In this document: one piece after another, positions 1-7,485 of the stretch
How positions within the stretch are numbered: the first letter of the stretch is position 1
How the letters are laid out: each line of letters begins with the position of its first letter
Assembly (NCBI RefSeq): GCF_001720465.1
Contig: NZ_CP017113.1
Coordinates: forward strand, 868,001 to 932,000
Direction: 5' to 3'
Source of the DNA: Porphyrobacter sp. LM 6
Lineage (GTDB): Bacteria > Pseudomonadota > Alphaproteobacteria > Sphingomonadales > Sphingomonadaceae
DNA: 64,000 nt
Notes under the pieces: model-generated
What the model saw: only the letters and a program-made list of their open reading frames with translations
Told to the model about the DNA's origin: nothing
The model's database searches: none
Position numbers and translations under genes: made by a program

Positions 1-1443
1 GCGCACTGCCGGCAGGTGGCACTCCCCGCACACGCCGCCGGGGGCAAGCGCCCGGTCGACGCCGACCAACGAGGGCCGGGGAGTGCCGAAATCGGCATAA
101 TAAAGCCCTTCGCGGGCATATTTGCCGGGCCTTGAACGCCCGCTCACAACCGGGCGGCGCGGCGTGCGGTCCATCGCCATCAGATCGGCCTTCATCAGCG
201 CGACATCGCCATGCCGTAGCGTGCGGAAGGTGCTGCCGACCTTGTCGTAGACGAGGCTGTGGCAGCTACCGCAGCTCTCCTCCATCTTGATCGGCTCGAA
301 CCCGACCTTGTCGCGCGTGGCTTCGTGGCAATCCTTGCAGACCAGCGCTGCGCCATAGCCCTTGTCCGCGCCGAGCCTGATCGCCATGCGCGCCACCCCG
401 CCGCGCGGTGCAAGGTGCAGATCATGCGGGAACTTCAGTCCGCTCGCCTCGCGCGGCTTGTCGCCCAATGACATCCGCACCGGCTTTGCCTGTCCGGGCC
501 GGGTAAAGATCGCCGGCTGGAACTCGGGGTGGGCCTTGCCGAAATCGGCCGCGTTCGTGAGCTTGGTATCGGTCAGGCGCTGGTCGAGCGTGCCGTGGCA
601 ATCGGCGCAGAATTGCTGGCTCGCGGGCTCCATCCGGCTCGGACCTTCGTGCTCGGTATGGCAGGTGGTGCAGGCGTCCGGGCCCTCCTTGCCGAAGGAT
701 TCCGCCACCGCCCACTGCAACCCGTCGCCCATGCCGAACGGCGCACGGCCTTGGGCAAGGCGCGGCGCGGCGGCATGATCGCCAATCGCCTTGTGGCACG
801 AAAGGCAGGTTTCATCGCGCACCGAAACGAAGGCATCGACGTGGCAGGATTCGCAATTGTTCTCGAGCGCATGGTGCGCCTTGCTCAATTTGCCAGGGCT
901 CCAGCTGGCGTCGAAGGCGACCGCATCAGGCCGGCCGGTCGCCGGCGCGATCTTCTCGCGCGTCAGATGCGAGATCACCGGAACCGCAAGGAAGGCAAGC
1001 AGGATCGCGCCGAGCAGGCCCCACGACAGGAGGCGCTTGCTAGGCATTGCCGCCTCAAGCGCGAAGCTGCGTTTGGCATCGGCGAGGCCTTCGCTCCGGA
1101 TCAGCGGACGAATCATGACCTCGATCGCGGCATCGCCCGTCTGTGCGAGCGAGAGCAGCGTGCCGCCGAGCGCGATTTCCGCTCCTTCGCGCGGGTCGCA
1201 CACGGCCTCGGTGGTGCTGCGCCCGTCGATCGTGAAGCCGAGCGTGCCCAAGGCACGGATGGCGAGCCTGCCACCCGGAGCCGGATCGATCCGCAGATGG
1301 TGCTGCTCGATGGCAAGGTCGAGCAGGTGGATATCGTTGTCGGTCGCGCGGCCCACGGTCAGGCTGGCCTGCGCCACCTCGCGCTCGCGCACGATCTCCC
1401 GGCCACCGGCGGTCAGGTCGACAGTGCGGATGAGAAACGCCAT
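1..1443 (-). CDS. FHA-domain, membrane-anchored multiheme cytochrome c (partial, runs off left edge)
   Basis: The frame is open for 481 codons from ATG at 1443 to the window edge, so the C-terminus is missing. Residues about 25-100 look like an FHA phosphothreonine-binding domain (VGRATDNDIHL followed by a conserved QHHLRI stretch). A hydrophobic helix follows at about 139-156, preceded by Lys/Arg, which suggests the N-terminus is cytoplasmic. The rest would be periplasmic and holds seven CXXCH heme-c motifs, with first Cys at 197, 213, 258, 279, 369, 391 and 472. The start has a good ribosome site (GGGGATAGGGG) and sits 3 bases after the stop of the cytochrome b gene. Inferred role: periplasmic electron carrier of the three-gene cluster, possibly under phospho-signal control. 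The FHA plus multiheme combination is unusual. The electron acceptor is unknown. Confidence 0.85.
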   Translation of the reverse strand, partial: MAFLIRTVDLTAGGREIVREREVAQASLTVGRATDNDIHLLDLAIEQHHLRIDPAPGGRLAIRALGTLGFTIDGRSTTEAVCDPREGAEIALGGTLLSLAQTGDAAIEVMIRPLIRSEGLADAKRSFALEAAMPSKRLLSWGLLGAILLAFLAVPVISHLTREKIAPATGRPDAVAFDASWSPGKLSKAHHALENNCESCHVDAFVSVRDETCLSCHKAIGDHAAAPRLAQGRAPFGMGDGLQWAVAESFGKEGPDACTTCHTEHEGPSRMEPASQQFCADCHGTLDQRLTDTKLTNAADFGKAHPEFQPAIFTRPGQAKPVRMSLGDKPREASGLKFPHDLHLAPRGGVARMAIRLGADKGYGAALVCKDCHEATRDKVGFEPIKMEESCGSCHSLVYDKVGSTFRTLRHGDVALMKADLMAMDRTPRRPVVSGRSRPGKYAREGLYYADFGTPRPSLVGVDRALAPGGVCGECHLPAVR

Positions 1444-1446
1444 CCC

Positions 1447-2331
1447 CTATCCCCAGTAATAGAAGACACTGATGACATGCGCGGCCAGCGCTGCGAGCAG
1501 CGCGATGGTGACCGGGATGTGCACGAACAGCCAGACATCGAGCAGCGCTTTCAAGCGCAACTGCCGCCGGATCTGCGCGAGCTGCGCGCTGCGCTTGCCG
1601 AGCAGCACCCTGACCCGTTCTTCTGCCCCCTTGTTGTCGGCCATCGTTCGGAAATCGTCCGGCAAGCCAGCCAGTGCACGCGCCGTCGCGCAGCGCGGAT
1701 AACGCCCGGTTAGCCGCGCCCAGACTCCGCCGGAAAAGGTGTCCTGTGCCAGCGCAGCCAGCACCAGATCGGCCTGCTGGCGTCCGAGCGGCTGGGCGGC
1801 CTGTTCCAGCTGGCGATCAATCGCGGCCAGCGCCTCGATCATCTGCGTGCGGGTCATCTCCTTGCGGTTGGCGCTGAGTCGCGCGGGCAGCGTGGCATAG
1901 ACCGCGATGCCGTATATCCCCGAGACAATCACCAGCATCATCAGCGCCCAGGCCAGCGTGTGCACGTTCCAGCCGAGCTGGAACCCGGTGTGGAGCGTGC
2001 CGATGACTGCCAGCGAAAGCCCCAGATAGACATGCGCGCTGGTCCACGCCTTGAGGCTCCAGTCGCCCTCGCTCATCCGCCGCTTGCGGACACCCAGCAA
2101 CGAGAGCCAGACGATCAGACCCAGCCCGATCGTGCCGAGCGTATAGCCGTACCAGCTGCCGCCATTGGGGCGCGGGTGCTGGTCGATCAGCAGATAGCCG
2201 ATGAGCAGCACGAGGCTGAGCCCGCCGGCGATCTTGGCCCAGCGCATCCGGCTGTGGACGAGAAAGCTCTCGTGCTCGGACTCCCGGCGGCGGTCGTGGA
2301 AAGCGGCGTCAGTGTCGGGACGGCTCGCCAT
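1447..2331 (-). CDS. Five-helix membrane protein, probable diheme cytochrome b
   Basis: 294 aa. Hydrophobic helices lie at about 33-50, 61-80, 97-117, 124-147 and 264-291, with a charged cytoplasmic-looking segment at about 150-262. Helix 3 carries His100 and His114 and helix 5 carries His271 and His285. The 14-residue spacing is typical of bis-His ligation of two stacked b hemes in four-helix cytochrome b folds. The start ATG overlaps the stop of the upstream oxidoreductase (TAATG at 2331-2333), so the two are translationally coupled; the longer frame reaching 2559 only overlaps that gene. Inferred role: carries electrons from the cytoplasmic iron-sulfur protein across the membrane to the multiheme cytochrome c. 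I cannot assign a named family with certainty. Confidence 0.75.
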   Translation of the reverse strand: MASRPDTDAAFHDRRRESEHESFLVHSRMRWAKIAGGLSLVLLIGYLLIDQHPRPNGGSWYGYTLGTIGLGLIVWLSLLGVRKRRMSEGDWSLKAWTSAHVYLGLSLAVIGTLHTGFQLGWNVHTLAWALMMLVIVSGIYGIAVYATLPARLSANRKEMTRTQMIEALAAIDRQLEQAAQPLGRQQADLVLAALAQDTFSGGVWARLTGRYPRCATARALAGLPDDFRTMADNKGAEERVRVLLGKRSAQLAQIRRQLRLKALLDVWLFVHIPVTIALLAALAAHVISVFYYWG

Positions 2332-4802
2332 TACGCGTCCCCTGCAATGCGCGTGGCCGACAGGAACTTTTCGGGCGCGACCCGGATCGCCGCACCGGTG
2401 GGGCAGGCGCGCACGCAGGCGGGGCCACCATCGATCCCCGCGCACATGTCGCACTTGATCGCGACCTTGGGGCGCTCGGCACCTTCCTTGGCGGCTTCCT
2501 TCTTGCGCCAGGCATAGGGCGCCTCGCCGGGGCCGGGGCCGCGGCCAAACAGCAGCCATTGCAGCAGCGAGGGCTTGGCGGGTGGGCGGGCATCCATGCG
2601 GATCACGCCGTAAGGGCAGTTACGCTGACAATTGCCGCAGCCGATGCAGGTGTCATCGATAAACACCTCGCCATCGGGGCCGCGCTTGATTGCATTGGGC
2701 GGGCAATCGGCCATGCAATGCGGGTGTTCGCAGTGGCGGCATGACGTCGGCACGTGGAGGTGGGCATAGGTGCGCCCTGCCTCGCGGTCGAGCCGCGACA
2801 GCCCGTCATGGCTATCGGCACAAGCCTTTTCGCAATTGTCGCAGCCGATGCACAGCTTCTCGTCGATCAGAAGCACGTCGGTGGCCTCGCCGATGCCGTT
2901 GTCGACCAGAAACTGTGCGGTTTCGGAATACATATCGACCGCGCTGCCGAAGCTGCCCTTGCGGCTTTCGACGAAGGCGTTGATTTCGCGCCGCTTCGCC
3001 ATGTCGGTCAAAGCCCGTTCGCGCAGCCGCGGATGACGCGCGAGCAGCTCCATGAAGCCTTCGCCCGGCAAGCGGATGACCTGCGAGCGGATCGCCGCTC
3101 TGACCGTGGCCGCGCGCGGCTCGCCATCGATCACGGCCATTTCGCCGAAATAGCTGCCCGCCGGCAGATAGGAGAGAAACACGGGTCGCTCGCCGATGGT
3201 CTTCTCGACAATCATCGACCCGCGCCGCAGGATGTAGACATCGCGGTCGTCGGCGCCTTCGGCGATGACGGTTTGGCCTGCCTTGATATCGACGACCTCG
3301 GCACCATCGACCAGCGTGCGGACATCCGAAGCGGCAAGGCCCGATCCGAACATCTGGAGCAATTGCCGCTCGATCGAGATGCGCGTGACAGCTCGGTTAG
3401 CCCCCGGCGAGACGGCAAGCAGACGCAGCGCGACCATGCGCGAAAATTCGATCGCCACCACCGGCTCAGCCGCGCGGATGGTGGCACCGCGGCGGCGGCC
3501 CGAGATGAGCCCGACCTCGCCAAAGATGGTGCCTTGCCCCAGCGGCACTGTCGCCGACGGGTTCGCCGGATCGACCTCGACCGCAACCGAACCCGTGGCA
3601 ATCCCGAACATCGAGGACCCGGGATCGTTGCGCGCGAAAATCACCTCGCCCGGTGCATAAGCCTGGACCTCGCTGTCGAGCATCAGTTCGCGCAATTGCA
3701 GCGGCGAAAGCTCGCGCAGAACCTCGACATTGGTGCCGAACAGTTCCAGCCATTCATCCACGCTGCGCCGTCCGGGCAGGGCGGCGAACTTGGCCGCGAG
3801 AATCGGCTCGTCCGCGGGCTTGAGATCGCGGTTCCCGTTGAGGAACTCGATCACGTCATAGCCCTGGTTCATGCAGTGCTTGATTAGCGGATAGCCGGCC
3901 AGCGCGCCGATTACATGGATCCCCGGCTTGGTCGTCTCGAAGCTGGGTGACAGGCGCGGGAAGGCGCCGGCGTCGGCACTGGTGAAGGCGATGCCGCAGC
4001 CCTCCACAAAGCCGCGCGGCGGCTGGGAGCCGGTGCGGGCAATGATCCGGTCGCAGCGGATTGTTTCCTGCCCGTCGCGCGTATCGAGCACCAGCTCGCC
4101 GGGACGCACTTCGGCAGGGCTGCATTCGCGCCGGACGATCACCCGGCCTTCCTGTTCGGCAGCTTCGAGCAGTTTGACGTTCGCATCCTTGGCGCGGGCG
4201 AAGTCGGTGCCGCGGTTGAGGATCGTTACGACATTGCGCTGCGCCGGATCGGCTGCGAGGCCCAGCGCATTCTCGATCCCCGCATCGCCCGATCCGACCA
4301 CTGTGATGTGCTCATCGACATATTCGCCGGGATCATCGAGCTGGTACTGGACCTGCGGCAAGTCTGCGCCCGGCACGCGCAGGCGGTTGGGGTTGCCCTG
4401 CGTGCCGATCGCCAGCACCACGGCCTCGGCCTCGATCACATCGCCGTTCTTCAGCGCCAACCGGAAATGCCCGGCCTCGCCTTCGATCGCGGTGATCTCC
4501 GCATTAAAGCGCACGTTGATCTGCTTGGTGCGGACCTGCTCGCTCCACAGGCCGAGGATCGCCTCGCGCTTGCCCGCATCGAAATCGAGATCGCTGCGCA
4601 GCACGAGATTGGATGGCGTCGCCATCACGTGCTTGCCCTTCTGATAGCGGTAGATCGTATCGGACAGGTGATCGGTCTTTTCGACGAGCACATGGCTCAT
4701 CCCGAGCGCTGCCGCGCGCCCGGCGGCGCTCAGGCCTGCGGGGCCTGATCCGACAATCGCAACCCGGAATATCTCGGGCAAGCCTGACCCCCTCGTCTCC
4801 AC
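2331..4802 (-). CDS. FAD/NAD(P) oxidoreductase fused to two cyclic-nucleotide-binding domains and a four-cluster ferredoxin
   Basis: 823 aa in three parts. Residues 1-330 form a thioredoxin-reductase-like flavoprotein with the FAD motif VGSGPAG (17-23) and a second dinucleotide motif VVGSGDAG (168-175); the redox CXXC of true thioredoxin reductases is absent. Two CRP-type cNMP domains follow, at about 370-460 and 488-590, each with an FGE cassette and its arginine (Arg438, Arg563). Residues 651-800 contain sixteen cysteines in four groups (CIGCDNC, CRHCEHPHC, CIGCGNC, CDMC and partners), the pattern of four [4Fe-4S] clusters in DmsB/HybA-type subunits. Inferred role: takes electrons from NAD(P)H and passes them through FeS clusters to the membrane cytochrome b, with nucleotide binding as a possible gate. 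The start is GTG at 4802; TTG at 4781, just after AGGGGG, is an alternative. Confidence 0.85.
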   Translation of the reverse strand: METRGSGLPEIFRVAIVGSGPAGLSAAGRAAALGMSHVLVEKTDHLSDTIYRYQKGKHVMATPSNLVLRSDLDFDAGKREAILGLWSEQVRTKQINVRFNAEITAIEGEAGHFRLALKNGDVIEAEAVVLAIGTQGNPNRLRVPGADLPQVQYQLDDPGEYVDEHITVVGSGDAGIENALGLAADPAQRNVVTILNRGTDFARAKDANVKLLEAAEQEGRVIVRRECSPAEVRPGELVLDTRDGQETIRCDRIIARTGSQPPRGFVEGCGIAFTSADAGAFPRLSPSFETTKPGIHVIGALAGYPLIKHCMNQGYDVIEFLNGNRDLKPADEPILAAKFAALPGRRSVDEWLELFGTNVEVLRELSPLQLRELMLDSEVQAYAPGEVIFARNDPGSSMFGIATGSVAVEVDPANPSATVPLGQGTIFGEVGLISGRRRGATIRAAEPVVAIEFSRMVALRLLAVSPGANRAVTRISIERQLLQMFGSGLAASDVRTLVDGAEVVDIKAGQTVIAEGADDRDVYILRRGSMIVEKTIGERPVFLSYLPAGSYFGEMAVIDGEPRAATVRAAIRSQVIRLPGEGFMELLARHPRLRERALTDMAKRREINAFVESRKGSFGSAVDMYSETAQFLVDNGIGEATDVLLIDEKLCIGCDNCEKACADSHDGLSRLDREAGRTYAHLHVPTSCRHCEHPHCMADCPPNAIKRGPDGEVFIDDTCIGCGNCQRNCPYGVIRMDARPPAKPSLLQWLLFGRGPGPGEAPYAWRKKEAAKEGAERPKVAIKCDMCAGIDGGPACVRACPTGAAIRVAPEKFLSATRIAGDA

Positions 4803-4902
4803 GCCCCACCGCGCATCGCATCATAGGATAAATGGGCCGTTGCACCAGTGCGAATTGCCGCTGCGAAACGGCTCTGCTAACCCGCCGCCATGGAGACGAG
4901 GG
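4790..4902. repeat. Inverted repeat shared by the two divergent start regions
   Basis: CCCTCGTCTCC at 4790-4800 is matched by its exact complement GGAGACGAGGG at 4892-4902. Extending to 4803 and 4889 gives 13 of 14 matching bases. Each arm covers the first codons of one of the divergent genes, so both proteins begin Met-Glu-Thr-Arg. The 87-bp gap between them must hold both promoters; I see no clear -35/-10 pair. It may be a regulatory site, a past local duplication, or chance. Confidence 0.45.
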
Positions 4903-5816
4903 CAGACAGCGGCGACAGCAAGCCAGGGCGTTCGGTGGCCGGGTTCTATGCCCTCGGCGCGGCCGGATTGCTTCTTGCGGCTGTTGTGGTGAGTAACGCG
5001 CTGAGCGACGGGGACAGTGCCGAGCCGCAAGCGACGATAGGCCCGATGGCGAACGGGATCGAGGCCTTGCGGCGCGCTGCAGAAGCCTCTGCCGATGATG
5101 CCAGGCCGTGGCAGGAACTGGGCTTTGCCTATTTCGAACGCGGCGAATACGCCGAGGCCGTGCGCGCCTATGAACGCGCCGTCACGATCGACGGCGGCGA
5201 AGCGGTGTTGTGGTCGGCGCTGGGCGAGGCCCGGGTGATGGCGAGCGCGCGCGATCCGATGCCGCCCGCTGCGCTCGATGCATTCAATCGCGCCAGTCAG
5301 ATCGATCCCAAGGACCCGCGTGCGCGCTATTTCCTGAATGTTCAGAAAGATTTGTCGGGCGACCATGCGGGGGCCATCTCCGGATGGCTGGCTCTGCTGG
5401 CCGATAGTCCCGAGGGCGCGCCGTGGGAGAGCGATCTGATCCGAACGATCGAGCAGGTCGGCAAGCTCAAGGGCATCGAGGTTCAACCCCGGATCGCCCA
5501 GGCGCTTGCTGCACGACCCAAAGCTGCGCCTCCGGCCCCCGCTCCGACACGCGGGCCGAGCGCCCAGGACATTGCGGCTGCAGGTTCCATTCCTCCAAGC
5601 GAGCAGCGGGCCATGGCCGAAAGCATGGTGGCCCGGCTTGAGGAACGATTGCGCGCAGATCCGTCCGATCCTGCGGGCTGGCTCATGCTGATCAGGAGCC
5701 GGATGACGCTGGGCGAACCCGACCGCGCGCGCGCTGCGCTCGAGCAGGCCGTTCGCGCCAATCCCGCCGATGCCGCAAGGTTGCGCCAGGAAGCCGCGGC
5801 GATGGGACTTCGCTGA
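4890..5816 (+). CDS. CcmI/NrfG-like TPR protein, probable cytochrome c biogenesis factor
   Basis: 308 aa. There is an N-terminal membrane helix (about 16-35), then tetratricopeptide repeats at about 60-130 (for example PWQELGFAYFERGEYAEAV), a Pro/Ala-rich linker, and a C-terminal repeat block ending in a typical CcmH/CcmI-type TPR tail. CcmI-family proteins hold apocytochrome c for heme ligation in the periplasm, and the divergent neighbour encodes a heptaheme-or-larger cytochrome, so the pairing makes sense. No ccmF, ccmG or ccmH gene is adjacent, so this may be a dedicated chaperone or an orphan copy. The start ATG has no good ribosome site. A general TPR scaffold remains possible. Confidence 0.65.
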   Translation: METRADSGDSKPGRSVAGFYALGAAGLLLAAVVVSNALSDGDSAEPQATIGPMANGIEALRRAAEASADDARPWQELGFAYFERGEYAEAVRAYERAVTIDGGEAVLWSALGEARVMASARDPMPPAALDAFNRASQIDPKDPRARYFLNVQKDLSGDHAGAISGWLALLADSPEGAPWESDLIRTIEQVGKLKGIEVQPRIAQALAARPKAAPPAPAPTRGPSAQDIAAAGSIPPSEQRAMAESMVARLEERLRADPSDPAGWLMLIRSRMTLGEPDRARAALEQAVRANPADAARLRQEAAAMGLR

Positions 5817-5910
5817 CCGGTGAGGCTGGTGCGCCGCCCTATTTGAAGCGTCAGTGTTGGCTTTTCTGCCGTGCCTTAGGGTGAGGCCAGGCAAGGTCGG
5901 CGGAGCGTGA

Positions 5911-6687
5911 ATGATGGGCATACTGGATCGGTTTCGGCTCGACGGCGAGGTCGCGGTGGTGACTGGGGCGGGCAAGGGCATCGGGCGGGCGATTGCGATC
6001 GCGCTGGCCGAGGCAGGCGCCGACGTCGCGCTCGCCTCGCGCACGCAGGCCGATCTCGATTCCGTGGCGCGCGAGATCGAGGCGCTGGGGCGCCGCGCCC
6101 TGCCGCTCGCCACCGATGCGACCGATGGCGCGGCGCTGGATCACCTGGCAGCAGAAACCGGCCGCCAGCTCGACAAGCTCAGCATCTGGGTCAACAATGC
6201 CGGCGGCATCCCCGATGCGACGCCGCGCTATCTGACGCGCACGCCCGAGGACAATTTCGACGCGCAGATCGCGCTCAATCTGAAGGCGGTGTGGCAGGGC
6301 GCAACCGTAGCCGCGCGGCACATGGGCGCGGATGGCGGCGCGATCATCAACATCTCCTCGCGCGCGGCCTTCGGCCCGCAGGTCAAGAACGGCCCCTACG
6401 GCGCGGCCAAGGCGGCGGTGAACAGTCTGACGAGCACGCTTTCGGTCGAACTCGCACCGAAGATCCGTGTCAACGCCGTCGCGCCCGGCCCGGTGCCGAC
6501 CGAAAACTTCGACGAGTGCATGGGCACCGACACGCCGGAAAAGCGCGCCAAGCTGCTGGAGATGATCGGCATTCCGATGGGACGCTATGGTGAGCCAGAG
6601 GACATCGCTGCGGCGGTGGTGTTCATGGCCTCGCCCGCGTCGAGCTGGGTCACTGGCCAGTGCCTCTATGTGACAGGCGGAAGATAG
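5911..6687 (+). CDS. SDR-family NAD(P)-dependent oxidoreductase (canonical)
   Basis: 258 aa. A classical short-chain dehydrogenase/reductase with cofactor motif TGAGKGIG (18-25), NNAGG (95-99), catalytic Ser at about 149, and Tyr163/Lys167 in YGAAK. The C-terminal segment WVTGQCLYVTGG is typical. The substrate cannot be read from sequence; the closest general class is 3-oxoacyl reductase or glucose-dehydrogenase-like SDRs. Two consecutive ATG codons (5911, 5914) follow GGCGGAGCG. The next gene starts 9 bases after the stop and is also an SDR, so the two form a pair that may act on the same compound. Confidence 0.85.
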   Translation: MMGILDRFRLDGEVAVVTGAGKGIGRAIAIALAEAGADVALASRTQADLDSVAREIEALGRRALPLATDATDGAALDHLAAETGRQLDKLSIWVNNAGGIPDATPRYLTRTPEDNFDAQIALNLKAVWQGATVAARHMGADGGAIINISSRAAFGPQVKNGPYGAAKAAVNSLTSTLSVELAPKIRVNAVAPGPVPTENFDECMGTDTPEKRAKLLEMIGIPMGRYGEPEDIAAAVVFMASPASSWVTGQCLYVTGGR

Positions 6688-6696
6688 GAGCGGACG

Positions 6697-7485
6697 ATGG
6701 ACCTCGGGATTGCGGGCAAGCGGGCGCTGGTCAATGGCGGCAGTGCCGGGATGGGGCGCGGGGCAGCGTTGGCTCTGGCGCGCGAAGGGTGCGAGGTGTT
6801 CATTTCCGCGCGCGGGGCCGAGCGGCTGGAAGCGACCTGCAAGGCGATCGCTGCCGAGACAGGTGCAAAAGTGCATGCCCTCGTCGCGGACCATGCCTCG
6901 GACGCCGGACGCACGGCGATCCTCGCCGCGATCCCCGATCCCGATATCTTCGTCGCCACTTGCGCCCCGCCGCCCTTCACGGGCGACTTCCGCTCCGTGT
7001 CGCGCGAGGAATTCGAGAAATCGGTGGCAACCGCGTTGCTGAGCCCGATCGACTATATCAAGGCCGTGACCGGCCCGATGGTCGCGCGCGGCTGGGGCCG
7101 GATCGTCAATATCAGCACCGGCGCGGCCAAGTATCCAGCAGCGATGCGCGTTCTCTCCGGCCCGCCGCGCGCGGCGCTTGCGAACTATTGCCACGCGATC
7201 TCGAAGGAGCTCGCCAAGCACAACGTCACCATCAACTCGGTGCTGCCGGGGATGCACCACACGCCGGGGATCGAGGAAGTGCTCGGCCCCCGCGCTGCGG
7301 CCAATGGGCGCTCCTATGACGAGGAGGTCGCCGCCTTCGTCAAGGCCGTGCGCCTGCCCGCCGGGCGCTTTGGCGATGCCGAGGATCTGGGCGCGCTGGT
7401 GGCGATGTTCTGCTCGGCGCAGGCCAGCTACGTCACCGGGCAATCGCTGGTCGTCGATGGCGGGATCGGCACCTCTACCTTCTAG
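6697..7485 (+). CDS. Divergent SDR-family protein lacking the catalytic Tyr/Lys
   Basis: 262 aa with an SDR fold: glycine motif NGGSAGMG (13-20), Ser140 at the end of strand 5 (IVNIS), and the C-terminal YVTGQSLVVDGG. Where SDRs have YxxxK the sequence reads SGPPR before AALANY, so Tyr is replaced by Ser (about 154) and Lys by Arg (about 158). NNAG is replaced by ATCAPP. This subgroup may use a different mechanism or be non-catalytic. The stop overlaps the stop of the convergent amidohydrolase by two bases of a CTAG (7482-7485). It is probably co-transcribed with the upstream SDR. Confidence 0.8.
   Translation: MDLGIAGKRALVNGGSAGMGRGAALALAREGCEVFISARGAERLEATCKAIAAETGAKVHALVADHASDAGRTAILAAIPDPDIFVATCAPPPFTGDFRSVSREEFEKSVATALLSPIDYIKAVTGPMVARGWGRIVNISTGAAKYPAAMRVLSGPPRAALANYCHAISKELAKHNVTINSVLPGMHHTPGIEEVLGPRAAANGRSYDEEVAAFVKAVRLPAGRFGDAEDLGALVAMFCSAQASYVTGQSLVVDGGIGTSTF

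Noticed and set aside
529..1713. Plus-strand frame of 394 codons at the left end.
   Set aside because: Antisense to the FHA-multiheme cytochrome gene, whose seven CXXCH motifs prove the minus strand to be coding.
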